A stretch of DNA of 48,935 nt from an uncultured Streptococcus sp. (GTDB lineage Bacteria; Bacillota; Bacilli; Lactobacillales; Streptococcaceae): assembly GCF_905372115.1 (NCBI RefSeq), contig NZ_CAJPNR010000013.1:1-48935 (forward strand). The letters are read 5' to 3'. Positions within the stretch are counted from its first letter, which is position 1, and every line of letters begins with the position of its first letter. The position numbers were made by a program, and so were the translations under genes. The notes under the pieces are model-generated. The model was not told the origin of the DNA. It ran no database searches and was given only the letters and a program-made list of their open reading frames with translations. Shown here piece after piece: positions 42,324 to 48,935 of the stretch.

Positions 42324-42776
42324 ATGCAAATCCGATTCTATCGAAGTTCAGATAGAGAAGCCTTGCAGTCTTACCATTTAACCGACTTGAGATTTACCAA
42401 TCATCCTAGCCAGGTTGTCGCTGATTTAGAAAATCGCTATGCCATCTTGGGTCTTGAAGAACATCAAATCGTAACCTTTCTGATCTTGGATGCTGGGGAA
42501 GAGAAGTTTACTTATGGCGGTCAGCCAGAGAGCCTGCTCCTTCGTAGCTTTTCAACGGATGAAGACTTTCGGATGCGAGGGTACGGTAGTCAGACGCTGA
42601 AGCTCTTGCCTGATTTCATAAGAGAATATTTGCCTATGTATAAAAGCATTGTCCTAGGCGTCAATGAGAGAAATCAAGTCGCTTCCTACCTCTACCGAGA
42701 GACTGGTTTTAGCAAACAGCCCCAGCGGATATTAGGACCAGCTGGCTGGCAGGAAGTATATGAATTAAAAATATAA
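42324..42776 (+). CDS. GNAT-family N-acetyltransferase
   Basis: A 150-residue acetyltransferase-like protein. The RMRGYGSQTLKLLPDFI loop (about 89-105) fits the acetyl-CoA site, and GVNERNQVASYLYRETGF (about 112-129) fits the C-terminal half of the fold. The ATG follows the stop of the aldo/keto reductase with no gap, so translation is coupled. The substrate is unknown. Confidence 0.78.
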   Translation: MQIRFYRSSDREALQSYHLTDLRFTNHPSQVVADLENRYAILGLEEHQIVTFLILDAGEEKFTYGGQPESLLLRSFSTDEDFRMRGYGSQTLKLLPDFIREYLPMYKSIVLGVNERNQVASYLYRETGFSKQPQRILGPAGWQEVYELKI

Positions 42777-42780
42777 AGCT

Positions 42781-42813
42781 ATCCCCAGTTTGAAAAGAGC
42801 TGGGGATTTTTAT
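42781..42813 (+). terminator. terminator after the GNAT gene
   Basis: ATCCCCAG (42781-42788) pairs with CTGGGGAT (42800-42807), followed by TTTTTAT. Confidence 0.9.
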
Positions 42814-42929
42814 CTCTACCACCAGAAGAAACTATAAAACAAGGTGCTGCTCTGCTATAATAAGAGGTGTAAAATGAGACCAATATCCAACGAAATACTA
42901 AGATAGGGGAATTAGATGAAGAAGACCCA

Positions 42930-43265
42930 AGAATTGGAAATTACACCCAACTGATTGAGGAGATCTTCGATCCCTTGAGAGTGGAGAGATAGGAGAGAAA
43001 GGTAATCATTAAAAACTCGAATAGTTATCTGTGGCCAAATATCCAATCAATCTAAAGGCTGAATACGAGTGTTTACTAAAATATTTAGATAAACAAGGTT
43101 TCGAATAGTCCAGTTTGCGAAAAAATCTGTGCTTTCTATCTGTCGAGTGATGTGTTTTGCTATAATTAACAAGTTTTCTAAAGTTTGAATACTAGTGTTT
43201 GTTAAAATTTTAAAGCATTCTAAGCGTGAAATGCTCTGATAATCCATTTTTAAAGAGAAATAATC
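42930..43265 (-). repeat. degenerate 42-bp tandem repeat array (14-residue periodicity)
   Basis: Read on the minus strand, six 42-nt units run without gaps: 43265-43224, 43223-43182, 43181-43140, 43139-43098, 43097-43056 and 43055-43014; two weaker units may reach 42930. Units tend to start TTAGAA, have AAACACT near position 25 and end with TATTCRA. Translated, each gives 14 residues such as LECFKILTNTSIQT, LENLLIIAKHITRQ and IESTDFFANWTIRN. An 80-codon frame (43289-43047) covers five units and is closed by a TGA at 43047 in unit six, after which the pattern continues. It may be a decayed repeat-protein gene or a noncoding array. No conventional gene is supported in 42814-43427. Confidence 0.6.
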
Positions 43266-43305
43266 CCCATCTGAAGTTGAAGAAATCATCAGGTGGGGAT
43301 ATTTT
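43263..43305 (+). terminator. possible terminator beside the repeat array
   Basis: ATCCCCA and CTGA (43263-43274) pair with TCAG and TGGGGAT (43289-43300), followed only by ATTTTATG. The T tract is weak, so its function is uncertain. Confidence 0.45.
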
Positions 43306-43427
43306 ATGTCTTTGATTTTGAAAAGGTGCTATTTCAGGGATAAAAAATGACATTTCAGGGCAGCCTTGCAAAAGATTTATCGCCACGTGCTATACTTAGT
43401 TCATCAAATTATTGGAGAGGTTTTATT

Positions 43428-44180
43428 ATGACTACTAACTACACCATTCGCCCCTTGACCTATAGCAACTTTACTCACCGTGAGTTTGAAAGTTTGATGA
43501 CGGATTCTCGTCAAATCATCACGGACTTTGTCAAGGCCAATAAAAACGAAGATATGTATAGCACGCACTTGGAGCCCTTTGCGAGCAAGCTAGAAGAGTT
43601 CCAGAAACAGCTAGCCAGCGTGGAAAAGAAACAAACAACGAGTCTGGCAGAGGTAGACAAGGAGCGGGATAGCGCTCTGGTCGGGCTCTTTACCCTACAT
43701 AGGGGATTTGCCAAGATAAAGGAAGTAAAGTTCAAGGAAGCACATGAGACGCTGGCTCCAGTCCTGACCAAGTACAAGGATATCACCAAGCATAATAATG
43801 ATGTCGCAACTGCTGAGATTAAGAGTCTCCTCAAAACTCTCAAGGAAGAGCCCTACAATGCGGCAGTAACTACGTTGGGACTCTCACCTGTGATTAGCGC
43901 AGTGACGACTGCTCAGGAAGACTATGATAAGGCCGAAGCCTTAGCGCGTGCAGCCAAGTCCAGCAAAGAAGTCGGTAAGACCAAGCAGCTGCGCACGGAA
44001 ATCTCCCGCACTTATGACCTCTTTATGCGCTATACCGCAGCCTCCGCAGAAGCCTACCCAGAGAAAGCCCACTTTGCCAAACTCCTCAAGGATCTCAATA
44101 CCATCCGAGACAGCAAGCGCCGCCTGGCTAGTCCAAATAAGAAAACAAAACCGGAACAAGCACCGGAAGTAACAGGATAA
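43428..44180 (+). CDS. DUF6261-like helical protein
   Basis: A 250-residue protein with no recognised enzyme motif; it resembles the DUF6261 family. It is mainly helical and highly charged, with no signal peptide or membrane segment, and a Lys/Pro/Glu-rich tail. An in-frame start at 43347 lacks a ribosome site; the ATG at 43428 follows GGAGAGG and begins MTTNYTIRPL. It has its own terminator. Its base composition matches the core genes, unlike the AT-rich block to its right. Confidence 0.65.
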   Translation: MTTNYTIRPLTYSNFTHREFESLMTDSRQIITDFVKANKNEDMYSTHLEPFASKLEEFQKQLASVEKKQTTSLAEVDKERDSALVGLFTLHRGFAKIKEVKFKEAHETLAPVLTKYKDITKHNNDVATAEIKSLLKTLKEEPYNAAVTTLGLSPVISAVTTAQEDYDKAEALARAAKSSKEVGKTKQLRTEISRTYDLFMRYTAASAEAYPEKAHFAKLLKDLNTIRDSKRRLASPNKKTKPEQAPEVTG

Positions 44181-44185
44181 AAAAC

Positions 44186-44217
44186 AATCCCTTAGAATTA
44201 TATTCTAGGGGATTTTT
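44186..44217 (+). terminator. terminator after the DUF6261-like gene
   Basis: AATCCC and AGAAT pair with ATTCT and GGGGATT, then T-rich sequence. It marks the left border of the AT-rich defence region. Confidence 0.8.
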
Positions 44218-44292
44218 GGTGTTTAATAGACATTGGGTAGGGAATGTGAAGGCGGAAGCCGATAAAAAAATATTGGATTTTTGCATAAGTAC

Positions 44293-44321
44293 TTTATAGA
44301 ATGTGTAATAATTGATATAAT
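44293..44321 (+). promoter_or_regulatory. candidate promoter of the HNH-SIR2-HerA operon
   Basis: TTTATA (44293-44298), 17 nt, TATAAT (44316-44321). The leader to the ATG at 44462 is about 134 nt and contains ACTTGA-CTAA-TCAAGT (44391-44406), a 6-bp inverted repeat, and a 19-codon TTG-started frame (44393-44452) with no clear ribosome site. No further gene is seen here. Confidence 0.6.
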
Positions 44322-44461
44322 GATAGATGTAAACAAATTAACTTTGTATGCGCATAACGCATTGAGTTCAGAAAAATCGAAGAAACTTAAACTTGACTAA
44401 TCAAGTAGGCTATATAACAACTGATGTCAGGATGATAAGGCGGAAACTATAGGAATATACT

Positions 44462-45088
44462 ATGGAACAATTATTAAAAAAATTAGAGTTGGTTTACGGT
44501 AAAAAAATTAAAGATTACTTTCTAGAAAAGACTGAATGCTATAATTTTAATAAAACAGATAAGGAAATTGTTCAAACTTTTGTGAGTTATGAATTAGGTT
44601 ATTATAATGAACAGATTGGGGAAATAACACTGCTGAGAAAAAATCATTATAAGAATAATCATGCTATATTCACACGATTTCTTCTTATTAGTATAGAGAA
44701 ATATCATAACCAACTTAATGACTTTGACTTTACAGAGTTGGATAAAAAAGGAAACGCAATATGGCACCTTGAACATATTATCCCGCAAAGTGTATTTCCA
44801 TATAATAAGAATCTAAAGCATGACTTAGGTAATTTGACTTTACTCTATCAAGCGTCAAATAATGCTGTAAATAATTGTATGTTTGAGAAGAAAAGGGAGA
44901 TTTTAGCCTATTATCCAGATTTTGACCTTTATATTAACAAGGTATTTAAGTGTGATAAATTTGACGATAAAGATATTGTATTACGTAGAAAACAACTAAT
45001 TGATAATATTAAAGAAATATTTTTTGAAAAGATAGATAATTATTTTAAAGTAATATTAAAGCTTGATATTGATGGGGGATATATATAA
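44462..45088 (+). CDS. DUF1524-type HNH endonuclease-like protein, defence operon gene 1
   Basis: A 208-residue protein whose C-terminal half matches the HNH-type DUF1524 domain of GmrSD-type enzymes. WHLEHIIPQS (101-110, His102, Glu104, His105), GNLTLL with Asn124, the NNAVNN segment (133-138), EKKREIL (142-148) and a C-terminal RRKQLIDNIKEIF helix (175-187) all fit. The ParB-like DUF262 half of GmrSD is missing; the first 100 residues are helical and unrecognised. It probably cuts or nicks DNA. AGGA weakly precedes the ATG. Its stop overlaps the SIR2 ATG by one base. Codon use is strongly AT-rich, unlike core genes, suggesting transfer. Confidence 0.75.
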   Translation: MEQLLKKLELVYGKKIKDYFLEKTECYNFNKTDKEIVQTFVSYELGYYNEQIGEITLLRKNHYKNNHAIFTRFLLISIEKYHNQLNDFDFTELDKKGNAIWHLEHIIPQSVFPYNKNLKHDLGNLTLLYQASNNAVNNCMFEKKREILAYYPDFDLYINKVFKCDKFDDKDIVLRRKQLIDNIKEIFFEKIDNYFKVILKLDIDGGYI

Positions 45089-46443
45089 TGGCGAGCAACT
45101 TATATCACTATAAAAACGGAATAAACGAATTTGAACAAAATGATTTTGAGCAGCAAAAGAAAAGTTTAAGTGTTTTTATAAATAAACAGTTTGTATCTAG
45201 AAATTTAGTTGTCTTTATTGGATCAGGATGTTCATCAGAGGATATTCCGTTAATGTCTACAACTATGCGTAAGATTTTAAATGAATATGATGTTGTATAT
45301 AAAAAAGTAAGGCAATTTCTAAATTCAAAAAATTTAGATTTTTTGAATAACAGTATTAAATCAAATCATTCGTGGTTAGAGAAAAAATATGAAAACGAAG
45401 AAGATAAAAATAGAAAAGATTCCTTGAAAACTGAGCTTAGAGTAAGTTCTAATCTTTTAGATTTGCTAGAAAAAAATAATAAAACCTCTATTGAAGAATT
45501 TTATGATCGAAACAAAGAACATCGAGAATTCTTAGATAATAATTTCTATAAATCCTTTTCCGATATTGAAAGTTTATTGAACTGGTTGCAAAATGGTCTA
45601 AATTTTTCCCCAAATGATAGCGAGTTGGAAGAAGCAATTCGAATTTTGAAACGAGAATTTATTGATACAATTCCTACTTTAGGAAGTGAAGTTTATCAAA
45701 GCGGGACTACATTAAGCACCTATCAAAAATTTTTTCAATCAGTTTTTAAACATAGAACTGAATTAGGTAGCAAAGTCACTATCGTTACGACTAACTATGA
45801 TTTATTTAATGAATATGCTTTAGAAAACAATCGAATTGTTTATTCAACTGGATTTGAGAATAATTTGCATCGAAAATTTAATGTAAATTTATTTAGAAAC
45901 CGAGTGGTTGATGATACTAATAGATATAAAAATGTTTGGCAACCTACATTTAAAGAAGCCAATTTGTTAAAAATTCACGGTTCAATAAATTGGACATCTG
46001 ACGATAATAGCATACTTATCCAAAGAGATCAAATTATGCCTGATGAGAGTGAAGTTATTATTTATCCAACAATGCTAAAGCATAAAGAGACTGCTCAAGC
46101 CCCCTATTCAGAATTATTTAGAGAATTTGCTAACATTCTTCAAGTGCCAAATACGACACTCATTGTTTTGGGGTATGGATTTCCTGATGAACATATTAAC
46201 AACATTATTTCTCAAAATCTAAGAAATCAAGATTTTAATTTGATTGTTTTTGGAGATAAAGAAGAAGATAAAATGAAGAGATTTTTTCGGGAATTCGAGG
46301 GACAAGAGGGCTTTCATTTGATTGGTGGAGAAGATGTTGATAATAAAACTAAAGCTCATTATTTTAAATATTTAGTAGATGAGATAATTAATTATACTCT
46401 GATAGAAGAGTTAGGGATAACCGAGGAGAATGGAGATGAATAG
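45088..46443 (+). CDS. SIR2-like NADase, defence operon gene 2
   Basis: A 451-residue SIR2-fold protein. The NAD loop FIGSGCSSE (43-51), TTNYD (234-238, Asn236 and Asp238) and KIHGSINW with the expected catalytic His297 (295-302) are present, as are LGYGFPDEHIN (361-371) and a helical insert (about 60-190). Prokaryotic SIR2 defence proteins deplete NAD+ on phage infection. Pairing with HerA is known from SIR2-HerA (Nezha) systems, where the proteins assemble into one complex. It overlaps the genes on both sides (1 nt and 8 nt). Fully AT-rich. Confidence 0.85.
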   Translation: MASNLYHYKNGINEFEQNDFEQQKKSLSVFINKQFVSRNLVVFIGSGCSSEDIPLMSTTMRKILNEYDVVYKKVRQFLNSKNLDFLNNSIKSNHSWLEKKYENEEDKNRKDSLKTELRVSSNLLDLLEKNNKTSIEEFYDRNKEHREFLDNNFYKSFSDIESLLNWLQNGLNFSPNDSELEEAIRILKREFIDTIPTLGSEVYQSGTTLSTYQKFFQSVFKHRTELGSKVTIVTTNYDLFNEYALENNRIVYSTGFENNLHRKFNVNLFRNRVVDDTNRYKNVWQPTFKEANLLKIHGSINWTSDDNSILIQRDQIMPDESEVIIYPTMLKHKETAQAPYSELFREFANILQVPNTTLIVLGYGFPDEHINNIISQNLRNQDFNLIVFGDKEEDKMKRFFREFEGQEGFHLIGGEDVDNKTKAHYFKYLVDEIINYTLIEELGITEENGDE

Positions 46444-48130
46444 TATTGGGCGTGTTGTTTCAGTTTCATATGACAGATTAATTTTTGAGGTAAGTAATTT
46501 TGAAAAATTGATTTATAACTATAACGGAAATGTGTATATATCAAGGGGGGTAATTGACTATGTGACAATAAAAAGCCAATTTGGAGATCGTTTCATTTAT
46601 CAAGTCGTTCGAGTTGAAGATAAGGAGGTTCAGTTAGCAAGAGATGAAAAATCAAAATTTGATTATACTGGAAGATTCGAATGTATTCCAATCGGTATAT
46701 TAGAAGGTGAAACTATCAGTTATAATCTAAAGCAGTACCCTTTTTTACAGGATAAGGTATATCTATCCAGTGATGATGAACTACGAAAAGTTTTCTCAAA
46801 TAAAAAAAGTAGGAAATCTATTTCACTTGGAATGATACAAAATAAATACGAAGCTAAATTAAAACTAAATAGTTTAATAACTCATCACTCTGCAGTTTTA
46901 GGCAATACTGGCTCAGGTAAATCAACTACTGTAAGAAGAATAATTAATGAAGTTGTCACAAAAGATACAACAAATCTGTTATTAAATATTTTTGATGTTC
47001 ATAATGAATACGGTCAAATTAACGAAGCAAATATTATAGATGTGCTAAATGATTATTATATAGATTTAGAATCTTTAGGATTACAAGATTGGTTAAATTT
47101 AATAAAACCATCAGAGTTAGTTCAGTTACCTATTGTACAAACAGCGTTAAAATTATCAAATTGTCTTTCAAATAATAAATTAGATAACAAAAAATTGAGA
47201 TGTTATATTGCATATAATTTGTACTTTAATCAGCAGTCAGATACTGTGGCTAAAAGAGCAAAAATTGTAGGACTTTTGAGTAACATTGATATTGATACGA
47301 GCAAATATGATGCGCAATATGGCAATTTTAGCAGTAATGATGAGGAGATTTTTATTTCAGCATTAAAATCTTCTATGTACGCTGATTATTCAGAAATTTC
47401 TAAAGAAATTGAAGAAGCAAATCATAAAATTAGAAATTTTGACGAATTATTTGATGGTTTAGAGTTCGTGTTTCTTTTAGAAGAATGTCGCGGAAATACA
47501 CAAGCGCGAGGATATTCTGCAACATTGGAGACCAGGATAAAAAACATCCAAAATAGATATGGGAAATTGTTTAAAAAAAGAGCCAATCAAAAAAAATCGA
47601 AAGACGCAAAGATAACAGTCTATAATGTTTCTAATATGGATGATGATTTGCTATTATTTTTCACTAGCTATCTTTTGAAAAAAAAGTTTGAGGATAGTTC
47701 AGCATTAGAATTAAAGGATAGAAATGTGAATCTGTTTATTTTTGAAGAAGCACATAGGTATATTTCTAAGTTGCAAGAGAATAGTCTTTTTAATGAGGTT
47801 GAAATATTTAAAAAAATTGCACGTGAAGGGAGGAAGTTTGGTTGTTTCTTAATGTTATCAAGTCAGAGACCGAGTGAACTTTCTTCTACAGTGCTGTCGC
47901 AGTGTAATAATTACTTAATACATCGAATAAAAAATAATGTTGATTTAGAGTACCTTTTAAAAACAATACCTTTTATTAATAAAAATCAATTAACTAGATT
48001 TTCATACTTACCTACCGGAACAGCATACCTTGTTGGTGAGTTGTATCCCATACCAGTTGAAGTTAATGTGATTAAAGATAAAAAGTCGGATATAACAGTT
48101 ACTCCTAGAATTAAATTTAAAGAAGAATAA
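46436..48130 (+). CDS. herA: HerA-type ATPase/translocase, defence operon gene 3
   Basis: A 564-residue HerA/FtsK-superfamily ATPase (DUF87 type). The N-terminal beta-rich HAS-barrel-like domain covers about 1-90. Walker A is GNTGSGKST (156-164), Walker B is LFIFEEAH near residue 432, and an arginine-rich REGRKFG segment and SSQRPSELSS sensor follow. HerA proteins form hexameric DNA motors; with SIR2 they form defence complexes. ATG 46436 has GAGGAG 7 nt upstream and is preferred over ATG 46430, which abuts the ribosome site. It overlaps SIR2 by 8 nt and ends the operon. Confidence 0.85.
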   Translation: MNSIGRVVSVSYDRLIFEVSNFEKLIYNYNGNVYISRGVIDYVTIKSQFGDRFIYQVVRVEDKEVQLARDEKSKFDYTGRFECIPIGILEGETISYNLKQYPFLQDKVYLSSDDELRKVFSNKKSRKSISLGMIQNKYEAKLKLNSLITHHSAVLGNTGSGKSTTVRRIINEVVTKDTTNLLLNIFDVHNEYGQINEANIIDVLNDYYIDLESLGLQDWLNLIKPSELVQLPIVQTALKLSNCLSNNKLDNKKLRCYIAYNLYFNQQSDTVAKRAKIVGLLSNIDIDTSKYDAQYGNFSSNDEEIFISALKSSMYADYSEISKEIEEANHKIRNFDELFDGLEFVFLLEECRGNTQARGYSATLETRIKNIQNRYGKLFKKRANQKKSKDAKITVYNVSNMDDDLLLFFTSYLLKKKFEDSSALELKDRNVNLFIFEEAHRYISKLQENSLFNEVEIFKKIAREGRKFGCFLMLSSQRPSELSSTVLSQCNNYLIHRIKNNVDLEYLLKTIPFINKNQLTRFSYLPTGTAYLVGELYPIPVEVNVIKDKKSDITVTPRIKFKEE

Positions 48131-48133
48131 TAA

Positions 48134-48420
48134 ATGAACAATAATTGTATATCTGAAATAAGGATTCGATATTTTAATGATAATTGGACTAGAAAACGCT
48201 AAATCAAATATCTGAATTCATTCCTAAATCTGTTTGTACAGACGAATTCAGTTATGTGGATTTGGAATCCGTTATTGGGACTTAATTAATTTCTGTATAC
48301 AGGGAGAATAAAGAATCCGCCCTGCCTTGATCACAATGCTTAGCGAAAAAAGGTTATGGTACTGCCTTCTCAAACCTCGATAACCTCATCACTTCTCACC
48401 AAGAAAAATTTCTCAGTTAG
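48134..48420 (+). pseudogene. remnant of type I restriction specificity subunit (hsdS)
   Basis: Not one open frame, but the pieces read as HsdS. Frame 1 from ATG 48134 gives EIRIRYFNDNWTRKR and a stop at 48200. From 48205 in another frame, QISEFIPKS and YVDLESV follow, with a stop at 48283; then NKESALP, a stop, LAKKG, and NLDNLIT with HQEK up to TAG 48418. These match the N-terminal recognition domain, the APSRAQRLAKKGD motif and the NLDNLITLHQRK conserved region of HsdS. The middle and second recognition domain are missing. It shows that a type I system once stood here. Confidence 0.7.
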
Positions 48421-48489
48421 AAACTTTAAAGAAATAGCTTTTACAGGATATGTTTATTTAGGATATTTTTTATAGAAAGGAACAAAAAT

Positions 48490-48935
48490 ATGTCAGCCGC
48501 AGAATTTAAACGAGAAAAGAAAAAGGATCAACCGGTTATTGCACTTTGTTATGATTTTGATAAGACGCTTTCACCTGATGATATGCAAGCACAAGGGTAT
48601 ATTCAATCTGTAGGATTTAATATTGCTGAGTTTTGGGAAAAATCAAATGGTTTAGCTTCTGCAAATAATATGGATCAGAATCTTGCCTATATGTATACCA
48701 TGAAGGAAGAAGCTGCTGGGAAAGTTTTATTTACGAAGAAAGAACTTGCTAAATATGGTTCAAAAGTTGCATTATTTCCTGGAGTGGAAGAATGGTTTGA
48801 ACGTATAAGAAAATATGGGGAAGAGAAAGGTGTTATCATTGAACACTACATTATATCTTCAGGTTTAAAAGAAATGATTGAAGGAACATCCATTTCAAAA
48901 AAAGGTGCCTTTAAAAGAATATATGCAACTTCATT
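48490..48935 (+). CDS. HAD-family hydrolase, 5' part (cut by window end)
   Basis: The first 148 codons of a HAD-like phosphatase. Motif I is CYDFDKTLSP (about 20-29) with both catalytic aspartates, and motif II is probably IISSGLKEMI (about 121-130). A helical cap lies between. The protein runs off the window, so length and motifs III/IV are unseen. GAAAGGAAC precedes the ATG, with a weak TTTACA (48440-48445) promoter element further up. It is AT-rich like the defence operon and may be part of the same island; the substrate is unknown. Confidence 0.7.
   Translation, partial: MSAAEFKREKKKDQPVIALCYDFDKTLSPDDMQAQGYIQSVGFNIAEFWEKSNGLASANNMDQNLAYMYTMKEEAAGKVLFTKKELAKYGSKVALFPGVEEWFERIRKYGEEKGVIIEHYIISSGLKEMIEGTSISKKGAFKRIYATS

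Noticed and set aside
42916..42954. 12-codon frame MKKTQELEITPN with GGGGA upstream, as a possible signal peptide
   Set aside because: Too short, no processing motif, and no transporter or receptor gene nearby.
43100..43107. Competence cin-box-like TTCGAATA
   Set aside because: It falls inside the 42-bp repeat consensus and no gene follows in the right direction; TACGAATA at 29461 is inside lytR coding sequence.
44462..48130. CRISPR array or prophage near the defence operon
   Set aside because: No spaced direct repeats, integrase, transposase or phage structural genes were seen in 42.8-48.9 kb.

Overview
The window is 48.9 kb of chromosome from a streptococcus. The evidence is a 5S rRNA end followed by tRNA-Asn, the complete fabM-fabT-fabH-acpP-fabK-fabD-fabG-fabF-accB-fabZ-accC-accD-accA lipid cluster with FabK and FabT instead of FabI and FapR, the manLMN-manO PTS locus, ccrZ, and a Gram-positive rimP-nusA-rnpM-ylxQ-infB-rbfA operon. 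Gene order and protein sequences look most like the sanguinis/mitis group; I cannot fix the species from the sequence alone.

Layout. 1-300: 3' end of an rRNA operon, tRNA-Asn and terminators. 337-1701: lysC on the minus strand. 1882-12699: type II fatty acid synthesis and acetyl-CoA carboxylase genes, all on the plus strand, with FabT-type palindromes before fabM, fabT and fabK. 12872-15493: AhpD-like protein, acyl-CoA dehydrogenase-like protein and a TDT-type membrane protein. 15613-17117: serS with a T-box leader, divergent from a small TetR-quinone reductase-GNAT operon (17137-18976). 19163-22502: mannose PTS (manL, manM, manN) and manO on the minus strand with cre-like sites. 22884-24932: adhP and a Cof-type HAD phosphatase. 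25056-29617: DUF1361 membrane protein, NCS2 purine permease, tsaE-GNAT-lytR. 29688-33757: small coiled-coil protein and hit (minus strand), then ecsA-ecsB (pptAB) and ccrZ-trmB. 33837-39698: the rimP-nusA-infB-rbfA translation/transcription operon. 39729-42813: nagA, a small membrane protein, an aldo/keto reductase and a GNAT.

The right end (about 42.8-48.9 kb) is accessory. It holds a degenerate 42-bp tandem repeat array, a DUF6261-like gene, and then a strongly AT-rich block. That block contains a tightly overlapping three-gene operon: a DUF1524-type HNH nuclease-like protein, a SIR2 NADase-like protein and a HerA-type ATPase. A decayed type I restriction specificity gene (hsdS) and the start of a HAD hydrolase gene follow. 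SIR2-HerA pairs are known anti-phage systems (Nezha type). A leading stand-alone DUF1524/HNH partner, translationally coupled to the pair, is the best candidate here for an undescribed variant.

How the parts work together: most of the window is core metabolism and information processing. FabT controls membrane lipid synthesis, CcpA probably controls manLMN and adhP, a T-box reads tRNA-Ser charging for serS, and a GntR/NagR-like site precedes nagA. The last 4.5 kb looks like a defence locus acquired by transfer and placed in a site that has also carried a type I restriction system.
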